Positions 1-9,269 of a stretch of 64,000 nucleotides of DNA are shown here, piece after piece. The translations under genes and the position numbers were made by a program. The stretch comes from Marinobacter profundi. Its GTDB lineage: Bacteria > Pseudomonadota > Gammaproteobacteria > Pseudomonadales > Oleiphilaceae. The stretch lies in NCBI RefSeq assembly GCF_002744715.1, contig NZ_KZ319373.1, forward strand, positions 124,001 through 188,000. The letters run 5' to 3'. The stretch's first letter is position 1, and every line of letters starts with the position of its first letter. The notes below the pieces were generated by a model. That model did no database searches, was not told the origin of the DNA, and saw nothing but the letters and a program-made list of their open reading frames with translations.

Positions 1-593
1 ACATCATCCCGCTGATGGCCGAGGGCAAGATCCTGCCGTACCTGGATATTCCGTTCCAGCACGCCAGCCCGAAAGTACTCAAGGCCATGAAGCGTCCGGC
101 CCACGACAGCAAGACCCTGGAGCGTATTCGCAAGTGGCGGGAGATTTGCCCCGAGCTCACTATCCGCTCCACCTTTATTGTGGGTTTCCCCGGCGAAACC
201 GAGGAAGATTTCCAGTACCTGCTGGATTGGCTCGACGAGGCCCAGCTTGATCGGGTGGGCGCCTTCACCTACAGCCCGGTCGAGGGCGCCAGGGCCAACG
301 AACTGGAAGGTGCGGTGCCGGAGGAGGTCAAAGAAGAGCGCCTGGCGCGCTTTATGGCCAAGCAGGCGGAAATCTCTGCCGCTCGCCTGCAGGCGAAGAT
401 CGGCAAAACCATCGATGTGCTGATCGACGAAGTGGACGAGGAAGGTGCCATTGGTCGTTCCAAGGCGGATGCGCCGGAGATTGATGGCATGGTGTATCTC
501 AATGGCGAGACCGACTTGCAGCCGGGCCAGATTGTCCGCGCGGTGGTAGAACACGCCGACGAGCATGACCTGTGGGCCGAACTGGTCCGATAA
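1..593 (+). CDS. rimO: Ribosomal protein S12 methylthiotransferase RimO, C-terminal part
   Basis: This is the 3' part of a radical-SAM methylthiotransferase that adds a beta-methylthio group to an aspartate of ribosomal protein S12. The frame is already open at base 3, so the start, the 4Fe-4S cluster motifs and the N-terminal domain lie outside the window. About 196 of the roughly 440 residues usual for the family are present. Visible are the end of the radical-SAM domain ([20 protein letters not shown], then [15 protein letters not shown]) and the C-terminal TRAM domain over the last 65 or so residues, which recognises S12. The TAA stop is followed at once by a strong terminator, so rimO is the last gene of its transcript. 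The PYLDIPFQH block separates RimO from MiaB with good confidence. Confidence 0.95.
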   Translation, partial: IIPLMAEGKILPYLDIPFQHASPKVLKAMKRPAHDSKTLERIRKWREICPELTIRSTFIVGFPGETEEDFQYLLDWLDEAQLDRVGAFTYSPVEGARANELEGAVPEEVKEERLARFMAKQAEISAARLQAKIGKTIDVLIDEVDEEGAIGRSKADAPEIDGMVYLNGETDLQPGQIVRAVVEHADEHDLWAELVR

Positions 594-612
594 ACCCGGT
601 CATGCCCTGAAC

Positions 613-646
613 AACAAAGCCCCGGTCATCCGGGGCTTTGTTTTTT
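613..646 (+). terminator. Rho-independent terminator after rimO
   Basis: A perfect 13-bp stem (613-625 with 630-642, arms AACAAAGCCCCGG and its complement) closes a four-base TCAT loop and runs into six T residues (641-646). It sits 20 bases after the rimO stop and just before the convergent carbonic anhydrase gene. Confidence 0.93.
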
Positions 647-651
647 CAGGT

Positions 652-1317
652 TCAGTCCTTGCTTACCCGGGTAATGATGTCTGCGTAATACTCGTTGAAG
701 TTCTTGAACTCAACGCTGTCGCGACCGCAGCAGCGGATGTTGCCTGACTTGATGTCGTACACCCAGCCGTGAATCTCGATTTTCCCGGTGGCCAGTTTGG
801 CGGCAACCACCGGGTGGGTGCGCAGGTGCTGAACCTGCTGCAGCACGTTTTCCTCAATGGCTTCGTTGAGGTATTTCGGGTCCAGAGGCTCATCGCCGGG
901 GATGCCGTGGCGCTCCCGCACGATCTCCATGGCGGAACGGCAGTGGCCCAGCCATTCCTTGACGTGGGGCAGCCCCTTCAACGCGGGGACGTTGAGTGCG
1001 CCCTTGATGGCGCCGCAGTCGGTGTGCCCGCAGACAATGATGTGCCGCACGTTGAGCACCGCTACCGCGTATTCGATGGACGCCGTCATACCCCCGGTTT
1101 CGTTGCTGTGGGGGGGGATCACGTTGCCGGCATTGCGGCAGATGAACAGATCCCCCGGGTTCGAGCCGGTCACCATGTTCGGATCGATTCGGGAATCCGA
1201 ACAGGTGAAAAACAGCACGTCGGGATTCTGGCTGTCGGCAAGGGCGCCAAACAGGTCTTTGTGCTCCGGATAAACGTTCTTGCGAAAATCCAGTACGCCG
1301 CGAACAATGTGGTCCAT
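652..1317 (-). CDS. can: Beta-class carbonic anhydrase
   Basis: Cytoplasmic zinc enzyme that interconverts CO2 and bicarbonate. The 221-residue protein has the beta-class ligand set: Cys39 and Asp41 in the CSDSR motif, and His98 and Cys101 in CGHTDCGA. Arg43 pairs with Asp41 as in family members. The length is normal. The ATG at 1317 is preceded by a strong AGGAGG-type ribosome site. The gene starts 18 bases after the stop of oadA on the same strand, so it is probably the third gene of the pyruvate carboxylase operon. Bicarbonate is a substrate of the biotin carboxylase half-reaction, which makes the link metabolically sensible. Function is certain at family level; co-transcription is inferred from spacing. 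Confidence 0.95.
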   Translation of the reverse strand: MDHIVRGVLDFRKNVYPEHKDLFGALADSQNPDVLFFTCSDSRIDPNMVTGSNPGDLFICRNAGNVIPPHSNETGGMTASIEYAVAVLNVRHIIVCGHTDCGAIKGALNVPALKGLPHVKEWLGHCRSAMEIVRERHGIPGDEPLDPKYLNEAIEENVLQQVQHLRTHPVVAAKLATGKIEIHGWVYDIKSGNIRCCGRDSVEFKNFNEYYADIITRVSKD

Positions 1318-1335
1318 GGTTTCTCCTCCTGCCGC

Positions 1336-3156
1336 TCAGGCAATCTCGATCAGAATTTCCCCGGGGGTTACCCGATCACCTTTGGTGACGTAAACCGCCT
1401 GCACGGTGCCGTCAACGCTGGTGTGTACTTCAGTTTCCATCTTCATCGCTTCGGTGATCAGTACGGCCTGGCCGGCAGTAACCGTATCGCCTTCCTGTAC
1501 CAGTACATCCACCACGTTGCCGGGCATGGTGGTGGTGATGTGGCCCGGATCAGTGGCGCGCTTGCGGCCACTGCCGCCGGTGGCAGCTTCGTACTCATTG
1601 AGTGATTCGAACACCACTTCCTGGGGCATGCCGTCCAGGGACAGGTAGAGCTTGCGCTTGCCGGGGCCCGAGGCACCGACGCCGGTCACTGCCACTTCGT
1701 AGGTTTCGCCATGAACATCAATGCGGAACTCGGTGGCCACTGCAGTCCCCATCCGGTCGCGGCCCTTGTGTTCCGCCGGCAGCAATTCCTCGGGCTTGAG
1801 GGTGCCGTCCTTGCGCTGCTGGAGGAACTCGCGCCCGAGGTCCGGGAACATGGCATAGGTAAGCACATCTTCCTCACTGGTCGCCAGGCTACCAATGTCT
1901 TCCCGTAGTCTGTTCAGCTCGGGGCTGAGCTGGTCGGCGGGTCGGCCCTCGTTTACCGTCTCGTTGCCGATGGCCTTCTTCCGGATGTCTCCGTTTACCT
2001 CGGCCGGCGGGTGGCCGTAACCGCCCTGCAGGTAGCGTTTCACCTCATTGGTGATGGTCTTGTAGCGCTGGCCGGCCAGCACGTTATACACCGCCTGGGT
2101 GCCGACAATCTGCGAGGTCGGCGTTACCAGTGGCGGATAACCGAGGTCAGCCCGTACCCGGGGGATTTCATCAAACACCTCCCGGATCCGGTCCAGGGCG
2201 TTCTGCTCTTTCAGCTGGTTGGCCAGGTTGGACATCATGCCGCCCGGCACCTGGTTGATCTGGACCGATACGTCTTCCCGGGTGAATTCGCTCTCGAACT
2301 GGTGATACTTCTTGCGCACGTCGTGGAAGTAGTCGGCAATTTCGCTGAGCAGTTCAAGGTCCAGGCCGGTGTCGTATTCCGTGCCTTTGAGAGCGGCAAC
2401 CTGGGACTCGGTAGCCGGATGGCTGGTGCCGCTGGCAAACGATGAAATGGCAGTATCAATACGATCGGCGCCCGCCTCGATGGCCTTGAGCTGGCACATG
2501 GCGGCCAGACCGGCAGTGGCATGGCTGTGAATAACCAGCGGCAGATCCACCGCGGACTTGATCGCGCGCACCAGTTCGAACGTGGCGTAGGGCGTCAGCA
2601 GGCCGGCCATGTCCTTGATGGCAATGGAGTCCGCCCCCATGGCCTTGAGCTCCTGGGCCTGCTGGACAAACAGTTCGGGGGTATGCACCGGACTGGTGGT
2701 ATAGCAGATGGTGCCCTGGGCGTGCTTGCCGGCTTTTTTGACCGCTTTCATGGCGGTTTCCAGGTTGCGCAGATCGTTCAACGCATCGAAAATCCGGAAC
2801 ACGTCAATGCCGTTGTCCGCCGCCTTCTGGACGAACGCTTCCACGACGTCATCGGCGTAATGGCGGTAGCCCAGCAGGTTCTGGCCCCGCAGCAGCATTT
2901 GCAGGCGGGTGTTGGGCAGGGCCTTGCGCAGCTGGCGCAGGCGCTCCCAGGGATCTTCCTTCAGGAAACGCACGCAGGCGTCAAAGGTGGCACCCCCCCA
3001 GACTTCCAGCGACCAGTAGCCGACCTGGTCGAGCTTGTCGCAGATCGGCAGCATGTCTTCGGTGCGCATGCGGGTGGCAATCAGCGACTGGTGCGCATCG
3101 CGAAGGATAACGTCGGTGACTTCAATTTTCTTGGCAATCTTGCTTGCGTTGCTCAT
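1336..3156 (-). CDS. oadA: Pyruvate carboxylase subunit B (oxaloacetate decarboxylase alpha-like)
   Basis: Carboxyltransferase and biotin-carrier subunit of a two-subunit pyruvate carboxylase, which moves CO2 from carboxybiotin to pyruvate to give oxaloacetate. Domains in order: an HMGL-type TIM barrel (about 10-280, beginning VTDVILRDAHQSL with the catalytic and metal-binding residues), the conserved carboxylase domain (about 290-470) and a C-terminal biotinyl domain with EAMKMETE, whose Lys is the biotin site about 34 residues from the end. The frame could open at a TTG at 3162, but the ATG at 3156 is seven bases from a clean AGGAGG and is preferred. No genes for the beta and gamma subunits of a sodium-pumping decarboxylase lie nearby. 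An accC-like partner does, which favours pyruvate carboxylase (PycB) over oxaloacetate decarboxylase. Confidence 0.93.
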   Translation of the reverse strand: MSNASKIAKKIEVTDVILRDAHQSLIATRMRTEDMLPICDKLDQVGYWSLEVWGGATFDACVRFLKEDPWERLRQLRKALPNTRLQMLLRGQNLLGYRHYADDVVEAFVQKAADNGIDVFRIFDALNDLRNLETAMKAVKKAGKHAQGTICYTTSPVHTPELFVQQAQELKAMGADSIAIKDMAGLLTPYATFELVRAIKSAVDLPLVIHSHATAGLAAMCQLKAIEAGADRIDTAISSFASGTSHPATESQVAALKGTEYDTGLDLELLSEIADYFHDVRKKYHQFESEFTREDVSVQINQVPGGMMSNLANQLKEQNALDRIREVFDEIPRVRADLGYPPLVTPTSQIVGTQAVYNVLAGQRYKTITNEVKRYLQGGYGHPPAEVNGDIRKKAIGNETVNEGRPADQLSPELNRLREDIGSLATSEEDVLTYAMFPDLGREFLQQRKDGTLKPEELLPAEHKGRDRMGTAVATEFRIDVHGETYEVAVTGVGASGPGKRKLYLSLDGMPQEVVFESLNEYEAATGGSGRKRATDPGHITTTMPGNVVDVLVQEGDTVTAGQAVLITEAMKMETEVHTSVDGTVQAVYVTKGDRVTPGEILIEIA

Positions 3157-3174
3157 GTTCAATCCTCCTGCGGA

Positions 3175-4602
3175 TTACCAGCCGGCGTGGGCCGCAATGG
3201 TGGCTGCAATGGCCAGTGCGATTTCGCTGGGATGACGTTTGGTGGAATAGTTCAGCAGCTCCGGGTGGCTCGGCACAAAGCTGGTGTCGAACATGCCCTT
3301 GCGGAAATCCGGGTGGTCCAGGATCTGCTGGTAGTAGTTGGCGGTGGTGGTGATGCCGTGCAGGCGCATGTCGTCCAGCGCCCGTTTGCCACGGGCGATG
3401 ACCTCATCCCAGGTCAGCGCCCAGACCACCAGTTTCAGGCACATGGAATCGTAGTAGGGCGGGATCTCGTAACCGGTGTAGATGGCGGTATCCACCCGCA
3501 CTCCCGGGCCGCCGGGGGCGTAGTAATGGGTGATGCGGCCGAAACTGGGCAGGAAATCGTTCTTCGGGTCTTCCGCGTTGATCCGGAACTGCAGCGCGTA
3601 ACCCCGGTAGGCGATATCCTCCTGCCGGTAACTCAGCGGCAGGCCGGCGGCAATCCTCAGTTGTTCCCGCACGATGTCCACGCCAGTGATGGCTTCGGTG
3701 ATGGTGTGCTCCACCTGCACCCGGGTATTCATCTCCATGAAGTAGACTTCGTTGCCGGTGAGCAGGAACTCCACGGTGCCGGCGTTCTCGTAACCCACCG
3801 CCTTGGCTGCCTTGACTGCCAGGCCGCCGATGTACTGCCGTTGCTCCGGTGTCAGTTGCGGGCTGGGGGCAATCTCGATGAGTTTCTGGTTGCGTCGCTG
3901 AATAGAGCAGTCCCGCTCGAACAGGTGCACCGCGTCGCCCTGGCTGTCGGCCAGGATCTGTACCTCGATGTGGCGCGGATTGACGATGCACTTCTCCATG
4001 AACACCTCGGCCGAGCCGAAGGCTTTGGTGGCCTCGGAAATCACCCGTGGGTACTGGGTTTTCAGCTCCTCGGGGGAGTCGCAGCGGCGGATACCCCGGC
4101 CACCACCACCGGAGGTGGCTTTCAGCATCACCGGGTAACCAATCTCGTTGGCCAGCCTAAGGGCGTCTTCCAGATCCGCCAGGTTGCCCTCGGAGCCCGG
4201 GGTGATGGGTACGCCCGCCGCCCGCATGCTGTCGCGGGCCTGGGTCTTGTCGCCCATCTTGTGGATAACCTCGGACTTGGGGCCGATAAATGTCAGCCCA
4301 TGTTGTTCACACAGCTGGGCGAAGCGGGCGTTCTCAGAGAGGAAGCCGTAACCCGGGTGGATGGCATCGCAGCCGGTTTCCAGCGCGAGATTCACAATCC
4401 GCGCCGGGTCCAGATACCCGGCCAGCGGGTCTTCGCCCAGCGAGTAGGCTTCGTCGGCACGTTTTACATGCAGGCCGTAGCGGTCCGGCTCGGTATAAAT
4501 CGCCACCGAACGGATCCCCAGTTCGGCACAGGCCCGCACAATGCGCACCGCAATCTCGCCACGGTTGGCGATAAGAACTTTTTTAAGCATGGGCTTCAAC
4601 AT
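3175..4602 (-). CDS. pycA: Pyruvate carboxylase subunit A (biotin carboxylase)
   Basis: ATP-grasp biotin carboxylase that carboxylates the biotin on the partner subunit using ATP and bicarbonate. In the 475-residue product the N-terminal domain opens with KKVLIANRGEIAVRI. The ATP-grasp lysine is Lys161 before the glycine-rich SGGGGRG loop, and the catalytic EMNTRVQVEH stretch begins near residue 290. It resembles AccC, but the adjacent oadA and the divergent LysR gene reproduce the pyruvate carboxylase locus known in Pseudomonas. The stop lies 18 bases before the oadA ATG, so the operon order is pycA, oadA, carbonic anhydrase. An internal ATG at 4590 is a possible alternative start; the one at 4602 has a GAGGAA site six bases upstream. 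Confidence 0.93.
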   Translation of the reverse strand: MLKPMLKKVLIANRGEIAVRIVRACAELGIRSVAIYTEPDRYGLHVKRADEAYSLGEDPLAGYLDPARIVNLALETGCDAIHPGYGFLSENARFAQLCEQHGLTFIGPKSEVIHKMGDKTQARDSMRAAGVPITPGSEGNLADLEDALRLANEIGYPVMLKATSGGGGRGIRRCDSPEELKTQYPRVISEATKAFGSAEVFMEKCIVNPRHIEVQILADSQGDAVHLFERDCSIQRRNQKLIEIAPSPQLTPEQRQYIGGLAVKAAKAVGYENAGTVEFLLTGNEVYFMEMNTRVQVEHTITEAITGVDIVREQLRIAAGLPLSYRQEDIAYRGYALQFRINAEDPKNDFLPSFGRITHYYAPGGPGVRVDTAIYTGYEIPPYYDSMCLKLVVWALTWDEVIARGKRALDDMRLHGITTTANYYQQILDHPDFRKGMFDTSFVPSHPELLNYSTKRHPSEIALAIAATIAAHAGW

Positions 4603-4675
4603 CGGCGATTCCTCGTCTCGTCGTCCCGAATGAAGGTGGGAAAAGGTTAACGGGGATGACGGATCACGAAAAATT

Positions 4676-4706
4676 GATATTATTTCGCTTATATATAACT
4701 AATATC
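4676..4706. promoter_or_regulatory. Divergent promoter region of pycA and the LysR gene, with inverted repeat
   Basis: The 132-bp gap between the divergent genes contains an AT-rich block, unlike its surroundings. In it GATATTA (4676-4682) and TAATATC (4700-4706) are perfect inverted arms around a 17-base spacer, which itself contains the palindrome TTATATATAA. The placement suits a LysR-type operator overlapping both promoters. The role is inferred from position and symmetry only. Confidence 0.45.
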
Positions 4707-4734
4707 TTATAGATAGCCTGATTCGGGAGAAATC

Positions 4735-5691
4735 ATGCCCCTGAGTATCCAGAAACTCGCCAACCGGCTGACCTTCCGTCAGCTCCAGGTGTTCAAGGCG
4801 GTTTACGACCTGAAGAGTTACAGTCGCGCTGGAGAGCTGCTCGGCCTGACCCAGCCCGCGGTCAGCAGCCAGGTCCGCCACCTGGAGCAGGCCCTGGGCA
4901 CCCCGATGTTCGATTACGTGGGGCGGCAGCTCTACTGCACCGCAGCGGGGGAGGAAATGGCTGCCTGCGTGCGCTCGGTGTTCCGCGAGCTGGCGGACGT
5001 GCAGAACCGGCTGGCGGCCCTGGAGGGCAGGGTGGCCGGTGATCTCCGGCTGGTCGCGGTCAGTACCGCCCAGTATGTGGTGCCCTATCTGCTGCGCTCA
5101 TTCCTCCAGCTGAACCCCCAGGTCCATGTTTCGGTCGCCGTGGTCAACCGGGCTGTCGCCCTGCAGCGGCTGAATGACAACAGCGACGATCTGGTCATCA
5201 TGGGTATGGTGCCGCCAGAGCGGCCGCTGGCGTCGTTACCGTTTCTCGACAACGAGCTGATACCAGTCGTGCCGGCTGGCCATCCGTTGCTGGATCTGGA
5301 AAGCGTGAGCCCGCAGGCGTTTCTGGATAGCCAGTTGCTGGTGAGGGAGCAGGGTTCCGGCAGCCGTCTGGCGCTGGAGGTTTTCTGTCAGCAGCAGAGG
5401 CTGAAGATGGAGCCGGGCATCGAGTTGGGTTCAAACGATGCGGTAAAGCATGCGGTGCTGGCAGGGCTGGGGGTGGCGGTGGTACCGAAGCTCAGTGTGC
5501 TTTCCGAACTGGCGCTGGGTTCGTTGCGGGTGGTCGATATCACGGGTTTCCCCCTGCGCCGCAGCTGGTGCGTAGTCTACCCCCAGGCCCGTCACCCGAC
5601 TCCGGCGATGCAGGCGTTCATTGATTATATCCAGCAGAATATTGGTCAGTTTGAGCGGTTGTTTCGGCGGCTTTCTGCGCATGGCGTTTGA
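4735..5691 (+). CDS. LysR family regulator, PycR-like
   Basis: Transcription factor of 318 residues. The winged helix-turn-helix is at about 14-72 (FRQLQVFKAVYDLKSYSRAG, then LGLTQPAVSSQVRHLE), followed by a linker helix and a LysR substrate-binding domain from about residue 100 of the CbbR/CysB-like subgroup (ELGSNDAVKHAVLAGLGVAVVP). The ATG has a GGGAGA site seven bases upstream. It is divergent from pycA, the classic arrangement for a LysR protein controlling its neighbour, and Pseudomonas aeruginosa carries a regulator called PycR in the same position. The effector is not deducible from sequence. The 3' flank carries intergenic repeat A1 in the sense direction, so the transcript may end with that structure. 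Confidence 0.9.
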   Translation: MPLSIQKLANRLTFRQLQVFKAVYDLKSYSRAGELLGLTQPAVSSQVRHLEQALGTPMFDYVGRQLYCTAAGEEMAACVRSVFRELADVQNRLAALEGRVAGDLRLVAVSTAQYVVPYLLRSFLQLNPQVHVSVAVVNRAVALQRLNDNSDDLVIMGMVPPERPLASLPFLDNELIPVVPAGHPLLDLESVSPQAFLDSQLLVREQGSGSRLALEVFCQQQRLKMEPGIELGSNDAVKHAVLAGLGVAVVPKLSVLSELALGSLRVVDITGFPLRRSWCVVYPQARHPTPAMQAFIDYIQQNIGQFERLFRRLSAHGV

Positions 5692-5793
5692 CTTACTGGC
5701 TGGCGACGGAGGCTTGTTTTGGTTCCAGCCTTGTTCTTGCTGCTGAGGTCCTTGGCTGGAGTGTTTTATTGCCTATATCCGAGGAGCCAGGTT

Positions 5794-5903
5794 GGGTGGG
5801 TTTGGGCTCCCTTCCCAAAAATGTGCGGAGCCAGGGATGGCGGAGCCCAAGCGCACATGGATGTGCTTGTAGCGGTTTTTGGGAAGGGGGGCCAAACCCG
5901 CCC
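5794..5903 (+). repeat. Family A repeat, copy 1 (paired ANGGA hairpins inside long inverted arms)
   Basis: Left arm 5794-5821 and right arm 5876-5903 are complementary over 28 bases with three mismatches. They enclose a 54-base core (5822-5875). In the core, GCCA-GGGA-TGGC and CACA-TGGA-TGTG each form a four-base-pair hairpin with ANGGA spanning the loop. It fills the gap between the LysR gene (plus) and gatB (minus). The arms could also act as a bidirectional terminator for these convergent genes. Copies 2 and 3 are at 9333 and 35911. Confidence 0.85.
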
Positions 5904-5963
5904 TTCCCCAAAGCCAGGCAGGCTAGGGCCGAAGTAAGAAGCCTCGATCCAAGCCCGCAACCA

Positions 5964-7415
5964 TCAACCACCAAGCTTGCGAACAAGAATCTCGTTGAAC
6001 AGCTTCGGATTACCCTGGCCCTTGGAGGCCTTCATCAAAGGCCCCATAAAGCCACCCAGCATCTTCTTCTGCTTCTTCGGATCCGATTCCTGCTGATACT
6101 GCGCAACCTGATCCGGCATGCCGGCCAGCACCTCATCGACCATCGACTCCAAGGCACCAGTGTCAGATACCTGCTTCAGGCCCTTGGCCTCGATGATGGC
6201 GTCTACATCGTCGTTCTCGCCAGACCACAACGCCTCAAACACCTTCTTGGCGCCAGCAGAGGACAGCGTGTTATCGGCGATGCGGGTGACCAGGGCGCCC
6301 AGTTGCGCGCCGGTGATCGGTGCCTCGGCGACCGACTTCTCTTCCGCATTCAGGCGGGCTGAGAACTCCCCCTGAATCCAGTTGGCGGCCAGCTTGGCGT
6401 CTTTGCCGTGCTCGACGGTTTGCTCGAAGAACGCGGCTAGCCTGGCGTCAGCAGACAGAATGCCGGCGTCGTAGTCGTTCAGACCGTAGTGCTCCTTGAA
6501 GCGGGCCTTGCGGGCATCCGGCAATTCCGGCAGGCGGGCGCGGGCGTCTTCAATGAAGGCGTCGTCGATCTCCACCGGCAGCAGGTCCGGGCAGGGGAAG
6601 TAGCGGTAATCGTTGGCTTCTTCCTTGCTGCGCATGGAGCGGGATTCGTCCCGGTCGCCGTTGTACAGGCGGGTTTCCTGCACGATCACGCCGCCATCTT
6701 CCAGGATGTCCATCTGCCGTTCCACTTCGTGGGCGATGGCCTGTTCCATGAACCGGAACGAGTTCAGGTTCTTGGTTTCGGTGCGCGTCCCCAGGGTATC
6801 CGAGCCTTTCGGCTTCAGGGAGATGTTGACGTCAAAGCGCATGGAGCCCTGGGACATGTCGCCGTCGCAGATGCCCAGCGAGGTGACCAGGCTGTGCAGT
6901 TTCCTGGCAAACGCCACCGCTTCCTCGGCACTGGTCATGTCCGGCTCGGTAACCACTTCGATCAGCGGCGTGCCGGCGCGGTTCAGGTCGATGCCGGTCA
7001 TGCCGTGGTAATCCTCGTGCAGGGATTTACCGGCGTCTTCCTCCAGGTGGGCGTGGTGAATACGCACGCGCTTGGTGCTGCCGTCGGCCAGGTCGATGTC
7101 CACGTAACCGGGGCCGACAATCGGCTGGGCCAGCTGGGTGGTCTGGTAGCCCTTGGGAAGGTCCGGGTAGAAGTAGTTTTTGCGCTCGAATACCGAGCGG
7201 CGGCCGATTTCCGCGTTGGTGGCCAGGCCGAACATCACCGCATAGCGGAAGGCCTGTTCGTTGGGGACAGGTAAAGTGCCCGGCATGGCCAGGTCAACGG
7301 CGTTGGCCTGGGTGTTGGGCTCGGCACCGAAGGCGATGCTGGAGCCGGAGAAAATCTTGGTCTGGGTGGCAAGCTGAACGTGAATTTCCAGCCCGATCAC
7401 GATATCCCACTGCAT
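5964..7415 (-). CDS. gatB: Asp-tRNA(Asn)/Glu-tRNA(Gln) amidotransferase subunit B
   Basis: Subunit of the GatCAB complex, which converts misacylated Glu-tRNA(Gln), and often Asp-tRNA(Asn), to the correct amide form. GatB binds the tRNA, phosphorylates the misacylated residue and passes it ammonia from GatA. The 483-residue protein starts [15 protein letters not shown] at an ATG (7415) seven bases from AAGGAG; an upstream in-frame opening at 7451 overlaps gatA and is not used. The cradle domain covers about 1-290 and includes the [11 protein letters not shown] and EDAGKS motifs. A helical domain and the C-terminal YqeY-like tRNA-binding tail (from about 400) follow. It is the last gene of gatC-gatA-gatB, 22 bases after gatA. 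Confidence 0.96.
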   Translation of the reverse strand: MQWDIVIGLEIHVQLATQTKIFSGSSIAFGAEPNTQANAVDLAMPGTLPVPNEQAFRYAVMFGLATNAEIGRRSVFERKNYFYPDLPKGYQTTQLAQPIVGPGYVDIDLADGSTKRVRIHHAHLEEDAGKSLHEDYHGMTGIDLNRAGTPLIEVVTEPDMTSAEEAVAFARKLHSLVTSLGICDGDMSQGSMRFDVNISLKPKGSDTLGTRTETKNLNSFRFMEQAIAHEVERQMDILEDGGVIVQETRLYNGDRDESRSMRSKEEANDYRYFPCPDLLPVEIDDAFIEDARARLPELPDARKARFKEHYGLNDYDAGILSADARLAAFFEQTVEHGKDAKLAANWIQGEFSARLNAEEKSVAEAPITGAQLGALVTRIADNTLSSAGAKKVFEALWSGENDDVDAIIEAKGLKQVSDTGALESMVDEVLAGMPDQVAQYQQESDPKKQKKMLGGFMGPLMKASKGQGNPKLFNEILVRKLGG

Positions 7416-7437
7416 GTGTTCGTCTCCTTGTGCGGGC

Positions 7438-8895
7438 TTATTGGGGTTCACGCTGGTGCCAGTCGGTCACCTGCTGGAACTGATGGGCGGCGTTCAGCAG
7501 GCGGGCTTCGGAGAAGTAATCCCCGATAATCTGCAGCCCCACCGGCAGGCCGTCAACAAGCCCGGCCGGCACCGACATGGCCGGAATGCCCGCCAGGTTG
7601 ATGGCGATGGTGAACACGTCTTCCAGGTACATGGATACCGGGTCGGTGTTCTTCTCACCCTGTTTGAACGCCGGCGTCGGTGACACCGGGCTCATCAGCA
7701 CATCCACTTCCTTGAAGGCGTTGATGAAATCCTGCTGGATCAGGCGGCGAACCTTCTGCGCCTTCAGGTAATAGGCATCAAAGTAACCGGCCGACAGGGC
7801 ATAGGTGCCCACCAGAATCCGCCGTTTCACCTCGGTTCCGAAACCTTCTGCCCGGGTGCGGGTGTACATATCCATCAGGTCTTTCGGGTCTTCACAGCGG
7901 TAGCCGTAACGCACGCCGTCAAACCGCGACAGGTTGGCGGAAGCCTCTGCCGGTGCAATCACGTAGTAGGCGGCGATGGCCAGCCTGGCGTTGGGCAGGG
8001 AGACCTCCTTTACGGTCGCGCCCAGCTTTTCGTACTCGCGAATGGCGTTGCGGACCTGCTCCTCCATGGCCGGCGACAGCTGGTCGCTGAAGTATTCCTT
8101 CGGCAGGCCAATCTTCAGGCCTTTCAGTGGCTCGTTCAGGGTGGCGGTGTAATCCGGCACCTCGCGGTCGATGCAGGTGGAATCCTTCGGGTCGTAGCCC
8201 GCCATCACATTCATCATCAGCGCCGCGTCTTCTGCGGTGCGGGCCATCGGGCCTCCCTGGTCCAGAGAAGAAGCAAAGGCAATCATGCCGTAGCGGGATA
8301 CCCGGCCGTAGGTGGGCTTCAGCCCGGTAATGCCACAGAGCGCCGCCGGCTGGCGAATGGAACCGCCGGTATCGGTACCGGTTGCCGCCGGCACCAGTCG
8401 CGCAGCTACCGCGGCTGCGGAACCACCGGAAGAGCCGCCCGGTACACGCTTGTCACCGCTGGACAGACCCCAGGGGTTAGTCACCGCGCCATAGAAACTG
8501 GATTCGTTGGACGAACCCATGGCGAACTCGTCCATGTTGGTCTTACCCAGACACACAGCACCGGCAGCCTTGAAATTGGCCGTTACCGTTGCGTCGTAAG
8601 GCGGCACAAAATTCTCCAGCATTTTGGAGCCACAGGTGGTGCGAATACCGTTGGTACAGAAAATATCCTTGTGAGCAAACGGCACTCCGGTCCACGCCGT
8701 GGCCTTGCCAGCTGCGCGCAGCTCATCAGCAGCCCTGGCCTCAGCCAGCGCCTGCTCTTCGGAGATGGTAATAAAACTGTTGTACTTGCCGTCTTCAGCC
8801 TTCAGACGGTCGAGGAACTGCTGGGTCAGCTCCACGCTGGAAACCTTGCCGCTCTCCAGCTCGCGGGAAAGCTCTGCTACGGATTTGTTATGCAT
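7438..8895 (-). CDS. gatA: Asp-tRNA(Asn)/Glu-tRNA(Gln) amidotransferase subunit A
   Basis: Glutaminase subunit of GatCAB, releasing ammonia from glutamine or asparagine for transfer through a channel to GatB. The 485-residue protein shows the full amidase signature: catalytic Lys76 in FAHKDI, the GGSSGGS loop with the cis-serine near 155, and the nucleophile Ser179 in [12 protein letters not shown]. Length and order match the family. The ATG at 8895 has only a weak ribosome site (CAGGAC). It lies 50 bases after gatC and 22 bases before gatB on the minus strand. Confidence 0.96.
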   Translation of the reverse strand: MHNKSVAELSRELESGKVSSVELTQQFLDRLKAEDGKYNSFITISEEQALAEARAADELRAAGKATAWTGVPFAHKDIFCTNGIRTTCGSKMLENFVPPYDATVTANFKAAGAVCLGKTNMDEFAMGSSNESSFYGAVTNPWGLSSGDKRVPGGSSGGSAAAVAARLVPAATGTDTGGSIRQPAALCGITGLKPTYGRVSRYGMIAFASSLDQGGPMARTAEDAALMMNVMAGYDPKDSTCIDREVPDYTATLNEPLKGLKIGLPKEYFSDQLSPAMEEQVRNAIREYEKLGATVKEVSLPNARLAIAAYYVIAPAEASANLSRFDGVRYGYRCEDPKDLMDMYTRTRAEGFGTEVKRRILVGTYALSAGYFDAYYLKAQKVRRLIQQDFINAFKEVDVLMSPVSPTPAFKQGEKNTDPVSMYLEDVFTIAINLAGIPAMSVPAGLVDGLPVGLQIIGDYFSEARLLNAAHQFQQVTDWHQREPQ

Positions 8896-8945
8896 GTTGA
8901 GTCCTGATATCGCTGTTCGTCAGATCGTCCGGTAAACCCGGTGGC

Positions 8946-9233
8946 TCATTCAATAACCCTGGGTACCAGGTACAGGCCATCTTCGGTAGCCGGCGCGATC
9001 GCCTGGAAGGCTTCCCGCTGATTGGTCTCGGTGACCACGTCGGGCCGCAGGCGCTGAACCGCGTCCAGCGGGTGGGCCATGGGTTCCACCGAATCGGTAT
9101 CGGCCGCGCCCAGCTGGTCCACCAGATCCAGGATGTTGCCCAGGTCTTTCTCCAGGGCCGCCACCTGCTCGTCGTCCACCTTGATGCGGGCGAGCACCGC
9201 GACTTTCTCTATGTCCTTGCGGGAAATGGTCAC
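8946..9233 (-). CDS. gatC: Asp-tRNA(Asn)/Glu-tRNA(Gln) amidotransferase subunit C
   Basis: Small belt subunit that wraps around GatA and GatB and stabilises the complex. The 95-residue product begins TISRKDIEKVAVLARIKVDD after a GTG start at 9233, with GGGAGG four bases upstream. The open frame continues upstream to 9455, but that extension runs through intergenic repeat A2 and has no family similarity, so it is rejected. The conserved EPMAHPLDAVQRLRPDVV segment near residues 50-67 is present. First gene of gatCAB, divergent from mreB. Confidence 0.94.
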   Translation of the reverse strand: MTISRKDIEKVAVLARIKVDDEQVAALEKDLGNILDLVDQLGAADTDSVEPMAHPLDAVQRLRPDVVTETNQREAFQAIAPATEDGLYLVPRVIE

Positions 9234-9269
9234 ATTGCCTCCCAGGTAAATGAAAGTTTGGTAAGAAAA

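Noticed and set aside
1336..3156. Sodium-pumping oxaloacetate decarboxylase
   Set aside because: No beta or gamma subunit genes accompany the alpha-like gene; the neighbour is a biotin carboxylase and the locus matches pyruvate carboxylase.
2521..4650. Plus-strand open frame of 709 codons opposite oadA/pycA
   Set aside because: It is antisense to two well-conserved enzymes and has no recognisable domains; long antisense frames are common in GC-rich DNA.
5693..5986. Open frames across the LysR-gatB gap as small genes
   Set aside because: They run through repeat A1 on either strand and change with the repeat; no family similarity or ribosome sites.
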